Counted from the first letter of the stretch, positions 49,179 through 58,576 are shown. The stretch: DNA of 64,000 nucleotides from DATBSL01 sp964561785 (GCA_964561785.1 CAZLRF010000025.1:1-64000), one strand, 5' to 3'. The notes: generated by a model from the letters alone, not told the origin. Program-made: numbers and translations.

Positions 49179-50570
49179 ATGAGCGAGGGGATCGGGGGCC
49201 GGGGACGTGTCCTGGTGGTCGAGGACGAGGCGTACGTCCGCGACTCCCTCGTCGAGGTCCTGCGCGCGCGCGGCTTCGATGCCGCGGCCTCGGGCTCGGT
49301 GGCCGAGGCCCTCGGCGAGCTCTCTCGCGTCCCCGTCGACGTCGTGCTCTCCGACCTGCGCATGCCGGGGGCGGACGGGCTCGAGCTCGTGCGGCGGATG
49401 CAGACCGCCGCCCCCGATGTGCCCGTCGTCATCCTCACCGGGCACGGCAACGTGGCCTCGGCGGTCGAGTGCCTCAAGGCGGGGGCGAGCGACTACATCC
49501 TGAAGCCGGCCGAGCCGGACGCGCTCGAGGTCGCCCTCGACCGCGCCCTCGAGGGCCGCGCGCTGCGGCGCGAGGTGCGCTACCTGCGCAGCGCGGTCGC
49601 CGCCCAGGCCGAGGTCGCGGTCGGGGAGAGCGCGGCCTGGCGGCGGGTGACGGGGATGGTGGCGGCGGCCGCGGGGTCCGACTCGGTCGTGCTCCTCACC
49701 GGCGAGTCGGGGACGGGGAAGGAGCTGCTCGCGCGCCGTCTGCACGCGCTCTCCGGCCGGGCGGGGGGGCCCTTCGTCAAGGTGAACTGCGCGGCGGTTC
49801 CGCTCGAGATGTGGGAGAGCGAGTTCTTCGGCCACCGCAAGGGGTCCTTCCCCGGCGCGGCGAGCGACCGGGAGGGGCGCTTCCAGCTCGCCGACCGGGG
49901 GACCCTCCTCCTCGACGAGGTGGGGGCCATGCCGCTGCCGGGCCAGGCCAAGCTCCTGCGGGCGATCCAGGACGGCGAGTTCGAGCGCCTCGGCGACGAG
50001 CAGCCGACCCGGGTGAGCGTGCGGGTCGTGGCCTCGACGAACAGCGACCTCGAGGCCGAGGTGCGCCAGGGTCGCTTCCGCGCCGACCTCTTCTACTCCC
50101 TCAACGTGCTGCGCATCGACGTTCCGCCCCTCCGGGAACGGCGTGAGGACGTGGCGCTGCTCGCGCGGCACTTCGCGGACCAGATCGCCCGGCGCCTCGG
50201 GCGGCCCGCCCCCGAGCTGCCTCGCTCGACGCTCGACCGGCTGCTCGCCTACCCCTGGCCGGGGAACGTGCGCGAGCTGCGCAACGTGATCGAGCGGGCG
50301 ATGATCCTCGACCCCGCCCACGGGCTCCTCGACCTCGACCTCGCCCCCCACGGCGGAGGGGCGGCGCCCCCGGACGGCGCGCCGTCCTCGGAGCGCGAGC
50401 TGAACCTGCGCGAGGCCCTCAACCGTCTCGAGCGGGAGCTGCTCCTGGAGGCGCACCGCCGCGCGGCCGGCGTGCGCAAGGAGGCGGCGCGACTGCTCGG
50501 GATCGACCCGCGGAACCTGAGCTACTACATGCGCAAGCACGACCTCGACGCGGACGCGGTCGAGGAGTGA
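49179..50570 (+). CDS. NtrC-type sigma-54 response regulator with altered GAFTGA loop
   Basis: 463 aa. Receiver (1-125): acidic pocket VVEDE, phospho-acceptor Asp59 in VVLSDLRMPG, Lys109. AAA+ domain: Walker A GESGTGKE (175-182), GHRKGSFPGA where the GAFTGA loop (222-227) reads GSFPGA, Walker B TLLLDEVGAM, and the arginine-finger region. The C-terminal Fis-type helix-turn-helix is RKEAARLLGIDPRNLSYYMRKHDL. GAFTGA Thr contacts sigma-54 and is replaced by Pro here, so remodelling activity may differ. A sigma-54 promoter candidate lies 11.6 kb upstream at 37540. Confidence 0.9.
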   Translation: MSEGIGGRGRVLVVEDEAYVRDSLVEVLRARGFDAAASGSVAEALGELSRVPVDVVLSDLRMPGADGLELVRRMQTAAPDVPVVILTGHGNVASAVECLKAGASDYILKPAEPDALEVALDRALEGRALRREVRYLRSAVAAQAEVAVGESAAWRRVTGMVAAAAGSDSVVLLTGESGTGKELLARRLHALSGRAGGPFVKVNCAAVPLEMWESEFFGHRKGSFPGAASDREGRFQLADRGTLLLDEVGAMPLPGQAKLLRAIQDGEFERLGDEQPTRVSVRVVASTNSDLEAEVRQGRFRADLFYSLNVLRIDVPPLRERREDVALLARHFADQIARRLGRPAPELPRSTLDRLLAYPWPGNVRELRNVIERAMILDPAHGLLDLDLAPHGGGAAPPDGAPSSERELNLREALNRLERELLLEAHRRAAGVRKEAARLLGIDPRNLSYYMRKHDLDADAVEE

Positions 50571-53500
50571 GCGTCCTCCTCCTCGCCCCGACGCTCGGCC
50601 AGGCGGCGCTCGCCGCCGGGCTCGCCCTCATCCTCAGGGCCTTCCACGGGGTCTTCCGCCGCGAGCACCTGCGTGACTTCTCGCTCTCCTGGCTCGCCCT
50701 CGTGGTCTACATCGCGGGGGCGCTCGCCGCACGCTTCATGGCGGAGGCCCCGACCCCCGCCCGCGCCGTGGTCTACGCGGTCACCTTCGTCGCCGCCTAC
50801 CTCCAGGTCGCCTGGCTCCTGCTGGGGGCGCGGCGGCTCGCCCGCGAGGACGCGCCCGACGACCGGTTCGACCGGCTGGTCCTCGCGGCGGCGGTCGTGG
50901 CGGGGCTCGTCTCGGTGCCGGCCGCCCTCGCCCCCGCGGCCTCGCCCACGCCCGGCGGGGTCCGCTGCCTCGTCGCGGGGCTCGTCTTCCTCTACGCCTC
51001 GGTCGTCCTCCTCGCGGGCGACGGCGCGCGAGGCCCGCTCGGCCGCCGCCTCGCCCGGCTCGCCCTGGCCCTGTACGCCGTGGACCAGGTCGCTTACTTC
51101 GGCCTGAGCTTCCTGCCCCGCGCGGGGCGCGAGACGCAGTTCGCGCTGCTGTCGGTCGTCGACCTCGTCGCGACCGCGGTGATCGGCCTCGCCCTCGTGG
51201 CCTGGCTGCTCGAGGGGGAGCGCGAGCGCCAGCTCCACGCCGCGGATCTCGCCCGCCGCCGCGAGAGGGCCCAGGCCTGCGCCTACCGGATCTCCGCCGC
51301 CGCCCGCGCGGTCGTCGACCTCCCGCAGCTGTTTCGCACGATCCACGAGAGCCTCTCGGAGATCCTGCCCGCCCGCAACTTCTACATCGCCCTGTTCGAC
51401 CGTGACTCGGGCCTCCTGAGCTTCCCGTACTTCGCGGACGAGCGCGACGCCACGCCCGCGCCCCGGCCCCTCGGCCGGGGCCTCACCGAGCACGTGCTTC
51501 GGACGCGCCGGCCGCTGCTCGCGACCCCCGAGGTCTTCCGGGACCTCGTGGCCCGCGGAGAGGTGGAGCTCATCGCGAGCGACTCGGTCGACTGGATGGG
51601 CGCGCCGCTCCTCGTCCGGGACGAGCCCATCGGCATCGTGGCCGTGCAGACCTACGACCCCGCGGTCCGCCTCTCGGGCGAGGACCTCGAACTCCTCGCC
51701 TTCGTCTCGGGGCAGGTGGCGGCGGCGATCGAGGCGCGGCGGACGGAGGACGCGCTGCGCGCGAGCGAGATGCGGCTCCGGGTCGCGGTCCAGCAGGTGC
51801 CGGCGGTGCTGTGGACGACCGACGAGCACCTGCGCTTCACCTCGTCGCTCGGCGCCGGTCTCCTCGCCCTCGGGCTCGCCCCGAACCAGGTGGTCGGGCT
51901 GTCCGTCGAGCAGTTCCTGGGGCCGGACAGCCCCGCCCTCGAGCGCCACCGGCGGGCGCTCGAGGGCCTCTCGGTCGGCTACGAGTTCGAGATGGAGGGC
52001 CGGACCTTCACCACCCACGTCGAGCCCCTGCGCGACGGGGACGGCGCGATCCGGGGCACCGTGGGCGTCGCGATCGACATCAGCGAGCTGCGCCAGCGCG
52101 ACGCCGCCCTGCGCGAGTCCGAGCGGCGCCTGCGGCAGGTGATCGACCTCGTGCCCCACTTCATCTTCGCCAAGGACGAGGAGGGGCGCTTCATCCTCGC
52201 CAACCGGGCGGTGGCGGAGGCGTACGGCACCACCGTCCGGGAGCTCATCGGGCGGACCGATGCGGACTTCGCGCGCTCCGAGGAGGAGGCCCGTCGCTTC
52301 CGGGAGGACGACCTCGCCGTCCTGCGCTCCGGGCAGCCGAAGGTGGTCCCGGAGGAGCCGATCACCGACGCGCGCGGTCGCGTGCGCTGGCTGCAGACGA
52401 CGAAGATCCCGTTCACGGCCTCCGGCGCCGGGCGGCCGGCCGTCCTCGGGGTCTCGATCGACATCACGCAGAGGAAGGCGGCGGAGGAGACGCTGCGCCG
52501 GGCGGCGAAGGAGGAGAGCCTCGCCGTCCTCGCCGGGGGCGTCGCCCACGACTTCAACAACCTGCTCGCCGCCATCCTCGGCCACGCCTCGCTCGCGCTC
52601 AAGCAGCTCCCGGAAGGCAGTCCCGCGCGGCGCCACGTCGAGAAGGCGGCGGGCGCGGTCGAGCGGGCGGCGGACCTCACGCGTCAGATGCTCGCCTACT
52701 CGGGGCGCGGGCACTTCGTGGTGCGGCCGACGGACCTGAACGCCCTCGTGAGGGAGAACCTGCCCCTGCTCGAGGTGGCGCTGCCGAAGGCGGTTCGGCT
52801 CCTGGCCCGCCTCGCCCCGGAGCTTCCCCCGGTGGACGCGGACAGCGGCCAGCTCCAGCAGGTGCTGATGAACCTGGTCATCAACGCGGCGGAGGCGATC
52901 GGGGAGCGCGGGGGCAGCGTCACCGTCTCGACCGGCGTGCGCGCGGTCGGCGCCGAGGACAAGGCGCTGTGGCGGGCGAGCGGGCAGCCCCTCGAGCCCG
53001 GGCCCCACGTCCAGCTCGAGGTGGCGGACGACGGGCCGGGGATGGACGAGGCCACCCTGGACCGCATCTTCGAGCCGTTCTTCACGACCAAGTTCACCGG
53101 CCGGGGCCTCGGCCTCGCCGCGGTGCTCGGGGTGGTGCGCGGCCACAAGGGGGCGCTCAGCGTCGACAGCGCGCCGGGCCGCGGCACGACGTTCCGCGTG
53201 CTGCTGTCGCCCTCCCCCCGGGCCCGGGAGGCGGGGGAGGACTCGAAGCCCGCCGCGCCCCGGCGCGGGACCACCGTCCTGCTCGTCGACGACGAGGAGG
53301 TCGTGCGGGAGATGGTCGGGGAGGTGCTCGAGCAGGCGGGTCTCGCCGTGCTGCGCGCGGAGGACGGGCGGCGCGCCCTCGACCTGTTCCGCGAGGCCCG
53401 TGGCCGCGTCGACGTCGTCCTCCTCGACCTGTCGATGCCGGGCTGGAGCGGAGAGCAGACCTGCCGCCGCCTGCGGGAGCTCGACCCCGGCGTGCGGGTG

Positions 53501-53686
53501 ATCCTCTCCTCCGGCTACGACCCCGACGAGGCCCGAGGCCGCTTCGGCGCGGACGCCCCCGCCGGCTTCATCCAGAAGCCGTACCGTCCCGAGCAGCTCC
53601 TGGCCGAGATCGAGCGCTGTCTGGAGTCGTCCCCAACCCGTTCGCCCGGGCCCCCTCCGGGGCCCGCCGGAGGCACCACGAGATGA
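50567..53686 (+). CDS. Hybrid histidine kinase with membrane sensor, GAF and PAS domains and receiver
   Basis: 1039 aa, start GTG 50567 overlapping the regulator stop (GTGA). Order: seven-helix-like membrane sensor (1-215); GAF (about 235-390, LSEILPARNFYIALFDRDSG); two PAS domains (about 400-640, MRLRVAVQQVPAVLWTTD and RLRQVIDLVPHFIFAKD); HisKA with LAGGVAHDFNNLLAAILGH (His about 660); HATPase (about 755-870, TGRGLGLAAVLGVVRGHKG); receiver (about 900-1030) with Asp about 954 in VVLLDLSMPGWSG. This form autophosphorylates and may pass phosphate to its own receiver. Coupled to the NtrC gene and to the carrier behind it. Confidence 0.9.
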   Translation: MSVLLLAPTLGQAALAAGLALILRAFHGVFRREHLRDFSLSWLALVVYIAGALAARFMAEAPTPARAVVYAVTFVAAYLQVAWLLLGARRLAREDAPDDRFDRLVLAAAVVAGLVSVPAALAPAASPTPGGVRCLVAGLVFLYASVVLLAGDGARGPLGRRLARLALALYAVDQVAYFGLSFLPRAGRETQFALLSVVDLVATAVIGLALVAWLLEGERERQLHAADLARRRERAQACAYRISAAARAVVDLPQLFRTIHESLSEILPARNFYIALFDRDSGLLSFPYFADERDATPAPRPLGRGLTEHVLRTRRPLLATPEVFRDLVARGEVELIASDSVDWMGAPLLVRDEPIGIVAVQTYDPAVRLSGEDLELLAFVSGQVAAAIEARRTEDALRASEMRLRVAVQQVPAVLWTTDEHLRFTSSLGAGLLALGLAPNQVVGLSVEQFLGPDSPALERHRRALEGLSVGYEFEMEGRTFTTHVEPLRDGDGAIRGTVGVAIDISELRQRDAALRESERRLRQVIDLVPHFIFAKDEEGRFILANRAVAEAYGTTVRELIGRTDADFARSEEEARRFREDDLAVLRSGQPKVVPEEPITDARGRVRWLQTTKIPFTASGAGRPAVLGVSIDITQRKAAEETLRRAAKEESLAVLAGGVAHDFNNLLAAILGHASLALKQLPEGSPARRHVEKAAGAVERAADLTRQMLAYSGRGHFVVRPTDLNALVRENLPLLEVALPKAVRLLARLAPELPPVDADSGQLQQVLMNLVINAAEAIGERGGSVTVSTGVRAVGAEDKALWRASGQPLEPGPHVQLEVADDGPGMDEATLDRIFEPFFTTKFTGRGLGLAAVLGVVRGHKGALSVDSAPGRGTTFRVLLSPSPRAREAGEDSKPAAPRRGTTVLLVDDEEVVREMVGEVLEQAGLAVLRAEDGRRALDLFREARGRVDVVLLDLSMPGWSGEQTCRRLRELDPGVRVILSSGYDPDEARGRFGADAPAGFIQKPYRPEQLLAEIERCLESSPTRSPGPPPGPAGGTTR

Positions 53687-55029
53687 CCGATCGCGAGAAG
53701 GGCATGTTCGTCACGCCGGAGGGACGCAACGTGAGGGTCACGTTCGTCCTCGTCAGCTCCCTCTTCCTGCTGTGGGGGTTCTGCAACGGGATGATCGACG
53801 TCATGGACAAGCACTTCCAGACCGAGCTGGGCCTGACCCTGTCGCAGTCGGCCTGGGTGCAGTTCGCCCACTACCTCGGCTACTTCCTGATGGCGCTGCC
53901 CGCCGGCTGGCTCGCGACGCGGCTCGGCTACAAGGGGGGGATCATCGCGGGGCTCCTGATGGTGTCGGTCGGGGGCTTCTGGTTCATCCCCGCCACGCGG
54001 ATCGCGTCCTTCTGGGCGTTCCTCGCGGGCGTGTGCGTCATCGCGGCCGGGCTCACGTTCCTCGAGACGATCGCGAACCCCTACACCACGGTCCTCGGCG
54101 ACCCGCGCTACGCGGCGACCCGCATCAACCTCGCCCAGTCGATGAACGGCATCGGCTGGATCCTCGGCCCCCTGGCCGGCGCCGCCTTCTTCTACGGCCG
54201 GGACGAGACCGGGGCCTCGACCGGCTCCCGGACCCTCTGGATCCCCTACGCGTTCGTCGGCGTCGTGGTCGTGATCCTCGCCGCCGTCTTCTGGAAGGCC
54301 GACGTGCCGGACATCAAGACCGAGGACGACTACCACCTCGACGACGCGGCGGCGCCCGGCTCCCACTCGATCTGGGCGCACCCGCACTTCTCGCTCGCCG
54401 TCGCCGCCCAGTTCCTCTACGTGGCCGCCCAGGCCGGCATCTTCAGCTTCTTCATCAACTACATGACGTCCCAGACCCCCCCGCTGCCCGAGTCGTGGAC
54501 GAGCGGCTTCCTCGCGGGCTACATCGAGAAGGGAGCAGAGGGCGGCTTCCAGCTGACCGACCAGGGCGCGGCGAACCTCGCCTCGCTCGGATTCGTCTTC
54601 TTCCTCGCCGGCCGCTTCAGCGGCGCCGCGATCCTCCGGAAGCACCCGGCGCACGCGGTGCTCGGCCTGTACGGCCTCGTCAACACGCTGCTGTGCCTGC
54701 TGGTCTTCCTCAAGATCGGCTGGCTCTCGGTGGCCGGCGTCTTCGGCACCTACTTCTTCATGTCGATCATGTTCCCGACGATCTTCGCGCTCGGGATCCA
54801 CGGGCTGGGGCTGCGGGCCAAGAAGGCCTCCGCCTTCATCGTCATGGCGATCATGGGCGGCGCCCTCCTGCCCAAGCTCATGGGGCACGTGGGCGACCTC
54901 TACGGCATGTCGCGGGCGTTCGTGGTCCCGCTGTTCTGCTTCGCGTTCGTCGCGTTCTACGGCTTCGCCTGGCCGCGCCTCAGCGGCGCCCCGTCACTGC
55001 ACGGCGGCGTGAAGACGGCCGGCCACTGA
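53683..55029 (+). CDS. FucP-like MFS sugar transporter
   Basis: 448 aa, ATG 53683 overlapping the hybrid kinase stop (ATGA). About 12 helices. The signature FVLVSSLFLLWGFCNGMIDVMDKHFQ and GLTFLETIANPYTTVLGD are typical of the FGHS (fucose/glucose-galactose:H+ symporter) family, with the conserved Glu/Asn patch. Substrate is a monosaccharide, likely imported with protons. It faces xylB tail to tail (five bases between stops), so a xylose role is possible but not shown. Confidence 0.87.
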   Translation: MTDREKGMFVTPEGRNVRVTFVLVSSLFLLWGFCNGMIDVMDKHFQTELGLTLSQSAWVQFAHYLGYFLMALPAGWLATRLGYKGGIIAGLLMVSVGGFWFIPATRIASFWAFLAGVCVIAAGLTFLETIANPYTTVLGDPRYAATRINLAQSMNGIGWILGPLAGAAFFYGRDETGASTGSRTLWIPYAFVGVVVVILAAVFWKADVPDIKTEDDYHLDDAAAPGSHSIWAHPHFSLAVAAQFLYVAAQAGIFSFFINYMTSQTPPLPESWTSGFLAGYIEKGAEGGFQLTDQGAANLASLGFVFFLAGRFSGAAILRKHPAHAVLGLYGLVNTLLCLLVFLKIGWLSVAGVFGTYFFMSIMFPTIFALGIHGLGLRAKKASAFIVMAIMGGALLPKLMGHVGDLYGMSRAFVVPLFCFAFVAFYGFAWPRLSGAPSLHGGVKTAGH

Positions 55030-55034
55030 GCGCG

Positions 55035-56531
55035 TCAGCGCGGCAGGGCGTCGTAGGTGGGCTTGAGCGCGGCGTAGAGCTCGCGGTAGCGCGGGTAGAG
55101 CGCGTCGTAGGCCGCCGTCCACGCGGCCACCGGCTCGTCCCGCCCGGTGATCGAGACGGTCGCGTCGCAGGCCGCCTCGACGCTCGGCCACGCGCCGGCG
55201 CCCACGCCGCCGAGGAGCGCGGCGCCGTACGCCGCCCCCTCCGTGCTGTTCACGGTGACCATCGGCAGGCCGAGCGCGCTCGCCACGATCTTGCGCCAGA
55301 GGGCGCCCTTGGCGCCGCCGCCTGCGATCCGCACCTCGCTCACGGAGCCGAGGCCCGCGCCCCGCAGCAGCGAGAAGCAGTCGCGCATCGAGAACGCGAC
55401 GCCCTCGAGCACGGCGCGGGTCAGGTGGGCCCGCCGGTGGCGGACGGTCAGCCCGACGAAGGCGCCGCGCGCGAGAGGGTCCGGGTACGGCGTGCGCTCG
55501 CCGGAGAGGTAGGGAAGGAAGACCAGGCCCTCGCTGCCCGCCGGGGCCTGCTCGGCCTCGGCCACGATGTCGGCGAAGCTGTCCTTCGGGGCGAGCGTGT
55601 CGCGGTACCACTGCAGGCTGCCCGCGGCGGAGAGCGTCACGCCCATGAAGTGCCAGCGTCCGGGGACGGCGTGGCAGAAGGCGTGGAGGCGCCCCTCGGG
55701 CTCGACGAGGGGCGCGTCGGTCGTGGCGAACACCACGCCGGAGGTGCCGAGGGTGAGCGAGACGACGCCGGGCCGCACGGCGCCCGCCCCCACCGCGCCC
55801 GCGGCCTGGTCGCCCCCGCCGGCCACGACCGGCGTGCCGGAGGCGAGGCCCGTCTCCGCCGCGGCCTCGGGGGTGACCGTGCCCGTCGCCTCGGGTCCCT
55901 CGAACGTCGGGGGCAGCCACTCGGCGGGAATCCCGAGCTTCTCCAGGACGAGCTTCGACCACGTGCGGGCCGCGAGGTCGAACAGGATGGTCCCGGCGCC
56001 GTCGGCCTTGTCCATGGCCGCCTCGCCGGTCATGCGCAGCCTCACGTAGTCCTTGGGCAGGAGGACGAGCCTCGCCTTCGCGTAGACCTCCGGCTCGTGG
56101 TTGCGGACCCAGAGGATCTTCGGGGCGGTGAAGCCGGTCAGCGCGACGTTGCCCACCTCGCGGATGAGCGCCGCCCGGCCCACCCGCTCCTCGATCTCGG
56201 CGCACTCCGCGCCCGTCCGCTGGTCGTTCCAGAGGATGGCGGGGCGGAGCACCTCGCGCTTCGCGTCGAGGAGCACGAGGCCGTGCATCTGGCCGGTGAG
56301 GCCGACCGCCGCGACGTCTGCGCCGGTGGCGGAGGCGTCGGCCAGCGCCTTTCGGATGCTCGTCGCGGTGCCCGCCCACCACTCGCGGGGATCCTGCTCC
56401 GACCACAGCGGTTTCGGGGTCTGGAGGGTGAGGGGGGTCGTCGCGGACGCGGCGACCCTGCCGCTCTCGTCGATCAGCAGCGCCTTCGCGCCGGTCGTCG
56501 AAACGTCGATGCCCAGAAAGTAACGCGCCAT
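55035..56531 (-). CDS. xylB: Xylulokinase
   Basis: 498 aa from ATG 56531 with GAGGTG upstream. FGGY kinase signs: FLGIDVSTTGAKALLID (N-terminal ATP loop), SATTPLTLQTPKPLWSEQDPREWW, LTGQMHGLVLLD, and C-terminal AGGGDQAAGAVGAGAVRPG and RIAGGGAKGALWRKIVAS. The MHG motif and length fit XylB. It phosphorylates D-xylulose made by XylA, encoded upstream on the same strand and separated by a 254-bp segment with REP-like palindromes. Confidence 0.93.
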   Translation of the reverse strand: MARYFLGIDVSTTGAKALLIDESGRVAASATTPLTLQTPKPLWSEQDPREWWAGTATSIRKALADASATGADVAAVGLTGQMHGLVLLDAKREVLRPAILWNDQRTGAECAEIEERVGRAALIREVGNVALTGFTAPKILWVRNHEPEVYAKARLVLLPKDYVRLRMTGEAAMDKADGAGTILFDLAARTWSKLVLEKLGIPAEWLPPTFEGPEATGTVTPEAAAETGLASGTPVVAGGGDQAAGAVGAGAVRPGVVSLTLGTSGVVFATTDAPLVEPEGRLHAFCHAVPGRWHFMGVTLSAAGSLQWYRDTLAPKDSFADIVAEAEQAPAGSEGLVFLPYLSGERTPYPDPLARGAFVGLTVRHRRAHLTRAVLEGVAFSMRDCFSLLRGAGLGSVSEVRIAGGGAKGALWRKIVASALGLPMVTVNSTEGAAYGAALLGGVGAGAWPSVEAACDATVSITGRDEPVAAWTAAYDALYPRYRELYAALKPTYDALPR

Positions 56532-56552
56532 GTCGTTCACCTCAACCGTACA

Positions 56553-56585
56553 CGGGGGGTCTGGGGGGTGCGACGCACCCCCCAG
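56553..56585. repeat. REP-like palindrome, copy 1
   Basis: CGGGGGGTCTGGGGGG, a short loop, then CCCCCCAG: the inner dyad CTGGGGGGTGCG-A-CGCACCCCCCAG is perfect (12-bp arms). The same element, inverted, occurs at 56723-56755. They form a REPIN-like pair in the xylA-xylB spacer; a hairpin here could stabilise xylA mRNA. Confidence 0.65.
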
Positions 56586-56722
56586 CTCAAAGGAAGCCGG
56601 GCACAGCGTGGCCGTGAATGGTCCCTACCCCGCACCATGCCTCGCCCCTCGAGGACGTCGATCGTGCCGGGTCGGAAAGCGAAGCGGCCAAGAACGGCGG
56701 GGCTGTAGCTGGCGTCCTTGTT

Positions 56723-56755
56723 CTGGGGGGGACCGGGTCCCCCCCAGACCCCCCG
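56723..56755. repeat. REP-like palindrome, copy 2 (inverted)
   Basis: CTGGGGGGGACC-G-GGTCCCCCCCAG (perfect 12-bp arms), followed by ACCCCCCG; its reverse complement has the same CGGGGGGTCTGGGGGG head as copy 1, with a different loop (compensating changes in both arms keep the stem). 31 bases beyond the xylA stop. The 137 bp between the copies hold nothing I recognise. Confidence 0.65.
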
Positions 56756-56785
56756 GGGTGGCGGTGGCCGTCACCGGGACCGGTT

Positions 56786-57955
56786 CTAGCGAACGCCTAG
56801 CAGCACTTCGAGCGTCAGCTGGTCGAGCTTCTCGTAGCCGAGCCCGCGGGCGCCGAGCGCCTTGCGGTCGAAGCTGTAGCCCTTGAGCGCGTCGGCGGTG
56901 GCCTTGCTGTAGGCGCCCCACTGGGGCAGCCCGTCCGTGGGCACGTTCGAGAGCTCCTTCACGAGGCCCTGGATCTCCGCGTCCTCGTTCCAGCGCTTCG
57001 CCTTCTCCTTGTAGATGAGGTAGGTCCGCATCGAGCCGCGGGCGAAGTCCTTGACGCCCTCGACGTCCTCCGTGCGGTAGGCGTGGGAGTCGAAGTGGCG
57101 CATCCCGGGGTACTTCACGTCCTCGAGGAACTTCACGAGGAAGAAGCAGCTCTTGATCGAGTGTGAGCCGAAGCGCAGGTCCTGGTCGTAGCGGCCGAAG
57201 GCCTGGTCGTTGAGGTCGATGTGGAAGAGCTTGCCCGCGTCCCAGGCCTGGGCCACCGCGTGCATGAAGTTGAGGCCCGACATGTGCTCGTGCGCGACCT
57301 CGGGGTTCACGCCGACCATCTCGGGGTGGTCGAGGGTCTCGATGAAGCCGAGGAAGGAGCCTGTGGTCGGGAGGTAGATGTCGTGGCGCGGCTCGTTGGG
57401 CTTGGCCTCGAGCGCGAAGACGAGGTCGTACTTCCTGTCCTTGACGTAGTGGGTGAGGAAGTTGAGCGCGTCGCGGAAGCGCTTGCCGGCCTCGAGCGGG
57501 CTCTTCGTGGCGTCCGACTCGACGCCCTCCCGGCCGCCCCAGAACACGTACACCTTCGCGCCGAGCTCGACCCCGAGGTCGATCGCGTTCATGGTCTTCT
57601 GCAGGGCGTAGGCGCGCACCCGCGGGTCGTTCGAGGTGAAGGCCCCGTCCTTGAAGGCAGGGTCGCCGAACAGGTTGGTGGTGGCCATCGGGACCACGAG
57701 GCCCGTGTCGGCGAGGGCCTTCTTGAAGTCCCTGACGATCCGGTCCCGCTCGGACGGGGTCGCGTCGATCGGGACGAGGTCGTTGTCGTGGAAGTTCACG
57801 CCGTAGGCCCCCACTTCGCCCAGCAGGTGGACGATCTCGACGGGGGAGAGGACGGGGCGGACCGGCTCGCCGAACGGGTCGCGGCCGGGGTTGCCGACCG
57901 TCCAGAGGCCGAACGTGAACTTGTGCTCCGGCTTGGGGACGAGGGCGTCGCTCAT
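56786..57955 (-). CDS. xylA: Xylose isomerase, short (actinobacterial-type) class
   Basis: 389 aa, the class I length. FTFGLWTVGNPGRDPFGEP, GAYGVNFHDNDLVP (catalytic His in FHDND), EAKPNEPRHDIYLPTTG (metal Glu and Lys) and HIDLNDQAFGRYDQDLRFG (metal Asp cluster) are all present. It converts D-xylose to D-xylulose. AAAGGAG lies about nine bases before the ATG. Its promoter carries an operator, and xylB lies downstream on the same strand. Confidence 0.95.
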   Translation of the reverse strand: MSDALVPKPEHKFTFGLWTVGNPGRDPFGEPVRPVLSPVEIVHLLGEVGAYGVNFHDNDLVPIDATPSERDRIVRDFKKALADTGLVVPMATTNLFGDPAFKDGAFTSNDPRVRAYALQKTMNAIDLGVELGAKVYVFWGGREGVESDATKSPLEAGKRFRDALNFLTHYVKDRKYDLVFALEAKPNEPRHDIYLPTTGSFLGFIETLDHPEMVGVNPEVAHEHMSGLNFMHAVAQAWDAGKLFHIDLNDQAFGRYDQDLRFGSHSIKSCFFLVKFLEDVKYPGMRHFDSHAYRTEDVEGVKDFARGSMRTYLIYKEKAKRWNEDAEIQGLVKELSNVPTDGLPQWGAYSKATADALKGYSFDRKALGARGLGYEKLDQLTLEVLLGVR

Positions 57956-57985
57956 GGGGCAGGGCTCCTTTATGAAGTCGCAGCC

Positions 57986-58017
57986 ATTCTACATTTGACC
58001 CGCGACGGGGCAAATGT
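57986..58017 (-). promoter_or_regulatory. xylA promoter with repressor operator
   Basis: Minus strand: TTGCCC, 16 bp, TAGAAT (57991-57986). The perfect dyad ACATTTG-N13-CAAATGT (57991-58017), with inner CCC/GGG symmetry, fills the space between -35 and -10, as expected for a repressor such as a xylose-responsive ROK or LacI protein. No xylR gene is in the window. Confidence 0.6.
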
Positions 58018-58060
58018 CATCCGGATCCGCAGCGGCTATCCTCGGGCGCGAGAGGTGGCC

Positions 58061-58576
58061 ATGAGCAGACCGAGCGAGACCGAGTATGCGCCGTTCTACG
58101 CCGGGTACGTTTCCCTCGTGCCGGAGACGGACGTCCTCGGGGCGCTCGAGGCGCAGGCGGACGAGCTCGGCAGGCTCGTCGCCTCGGTCCCGCCGGAGAG
58201 AGAGGGGTTTCGCTATGCGGAGGGCAAGTGGAGCGTCCGGGAGGTGCTCGGCCACCTCAGCGACGCCGAGCGGGTCTTCGGCTACCGAGCGTTCTGCTTC
58301 AGCCGCGGGGAGCAGGCGGCGCTGCCGTCCTTCGACGAGAACGCATACGTGGCGGCGGCCCGCTCCGAGGGGGTTCCGCTTCGCGAGCTGGTGGACGAGC
58401 TCGTCCTCGTCCGCCGCTCGAACCTCGCGTTCCTGGGGCGGCTGACCGAGGCGGAGTGGGGGCGGGTCGGGACGGCGAGCGGAAAGCCCGTGTCCGTGCG
58501 GGCCCTCGCCTTCATCATGGTCGGCCACTCGCGCCATCACCTGGGCATTCTCCGCGAGCGCTACCGGATCGGCTGA
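58061..58576 (+). CDS. DinB-superfamily protein
   Basis: 171 aa four-helix bundle. Metal His residues are in EVLGHLSDAERVFGYR and GHSRHHLGILRERY; KWSVREVLGHLSD is the common DinB/YfiT block. Such proteins are metal-dependent thiol transferases or unknown enzymes. A TATCCT box lies 18 bases before the ATG, and the gene is divergent from xylA. Confidence 0.87.
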   Translation: MSRPSETEYAPFYAGYVSLVPETDVLGALEAQADELGRLVASVPPEREGFRYAEGKWSVREVLGHLSDAERVFGYRAFCFSRGEQAALPSFDENAYVAAARSEGVPLRELVDELVLVRRSNLAFLGRLTEAEWGRVGTASGKPVSVRALAFIMVGHSRHHLGILRERYRIG

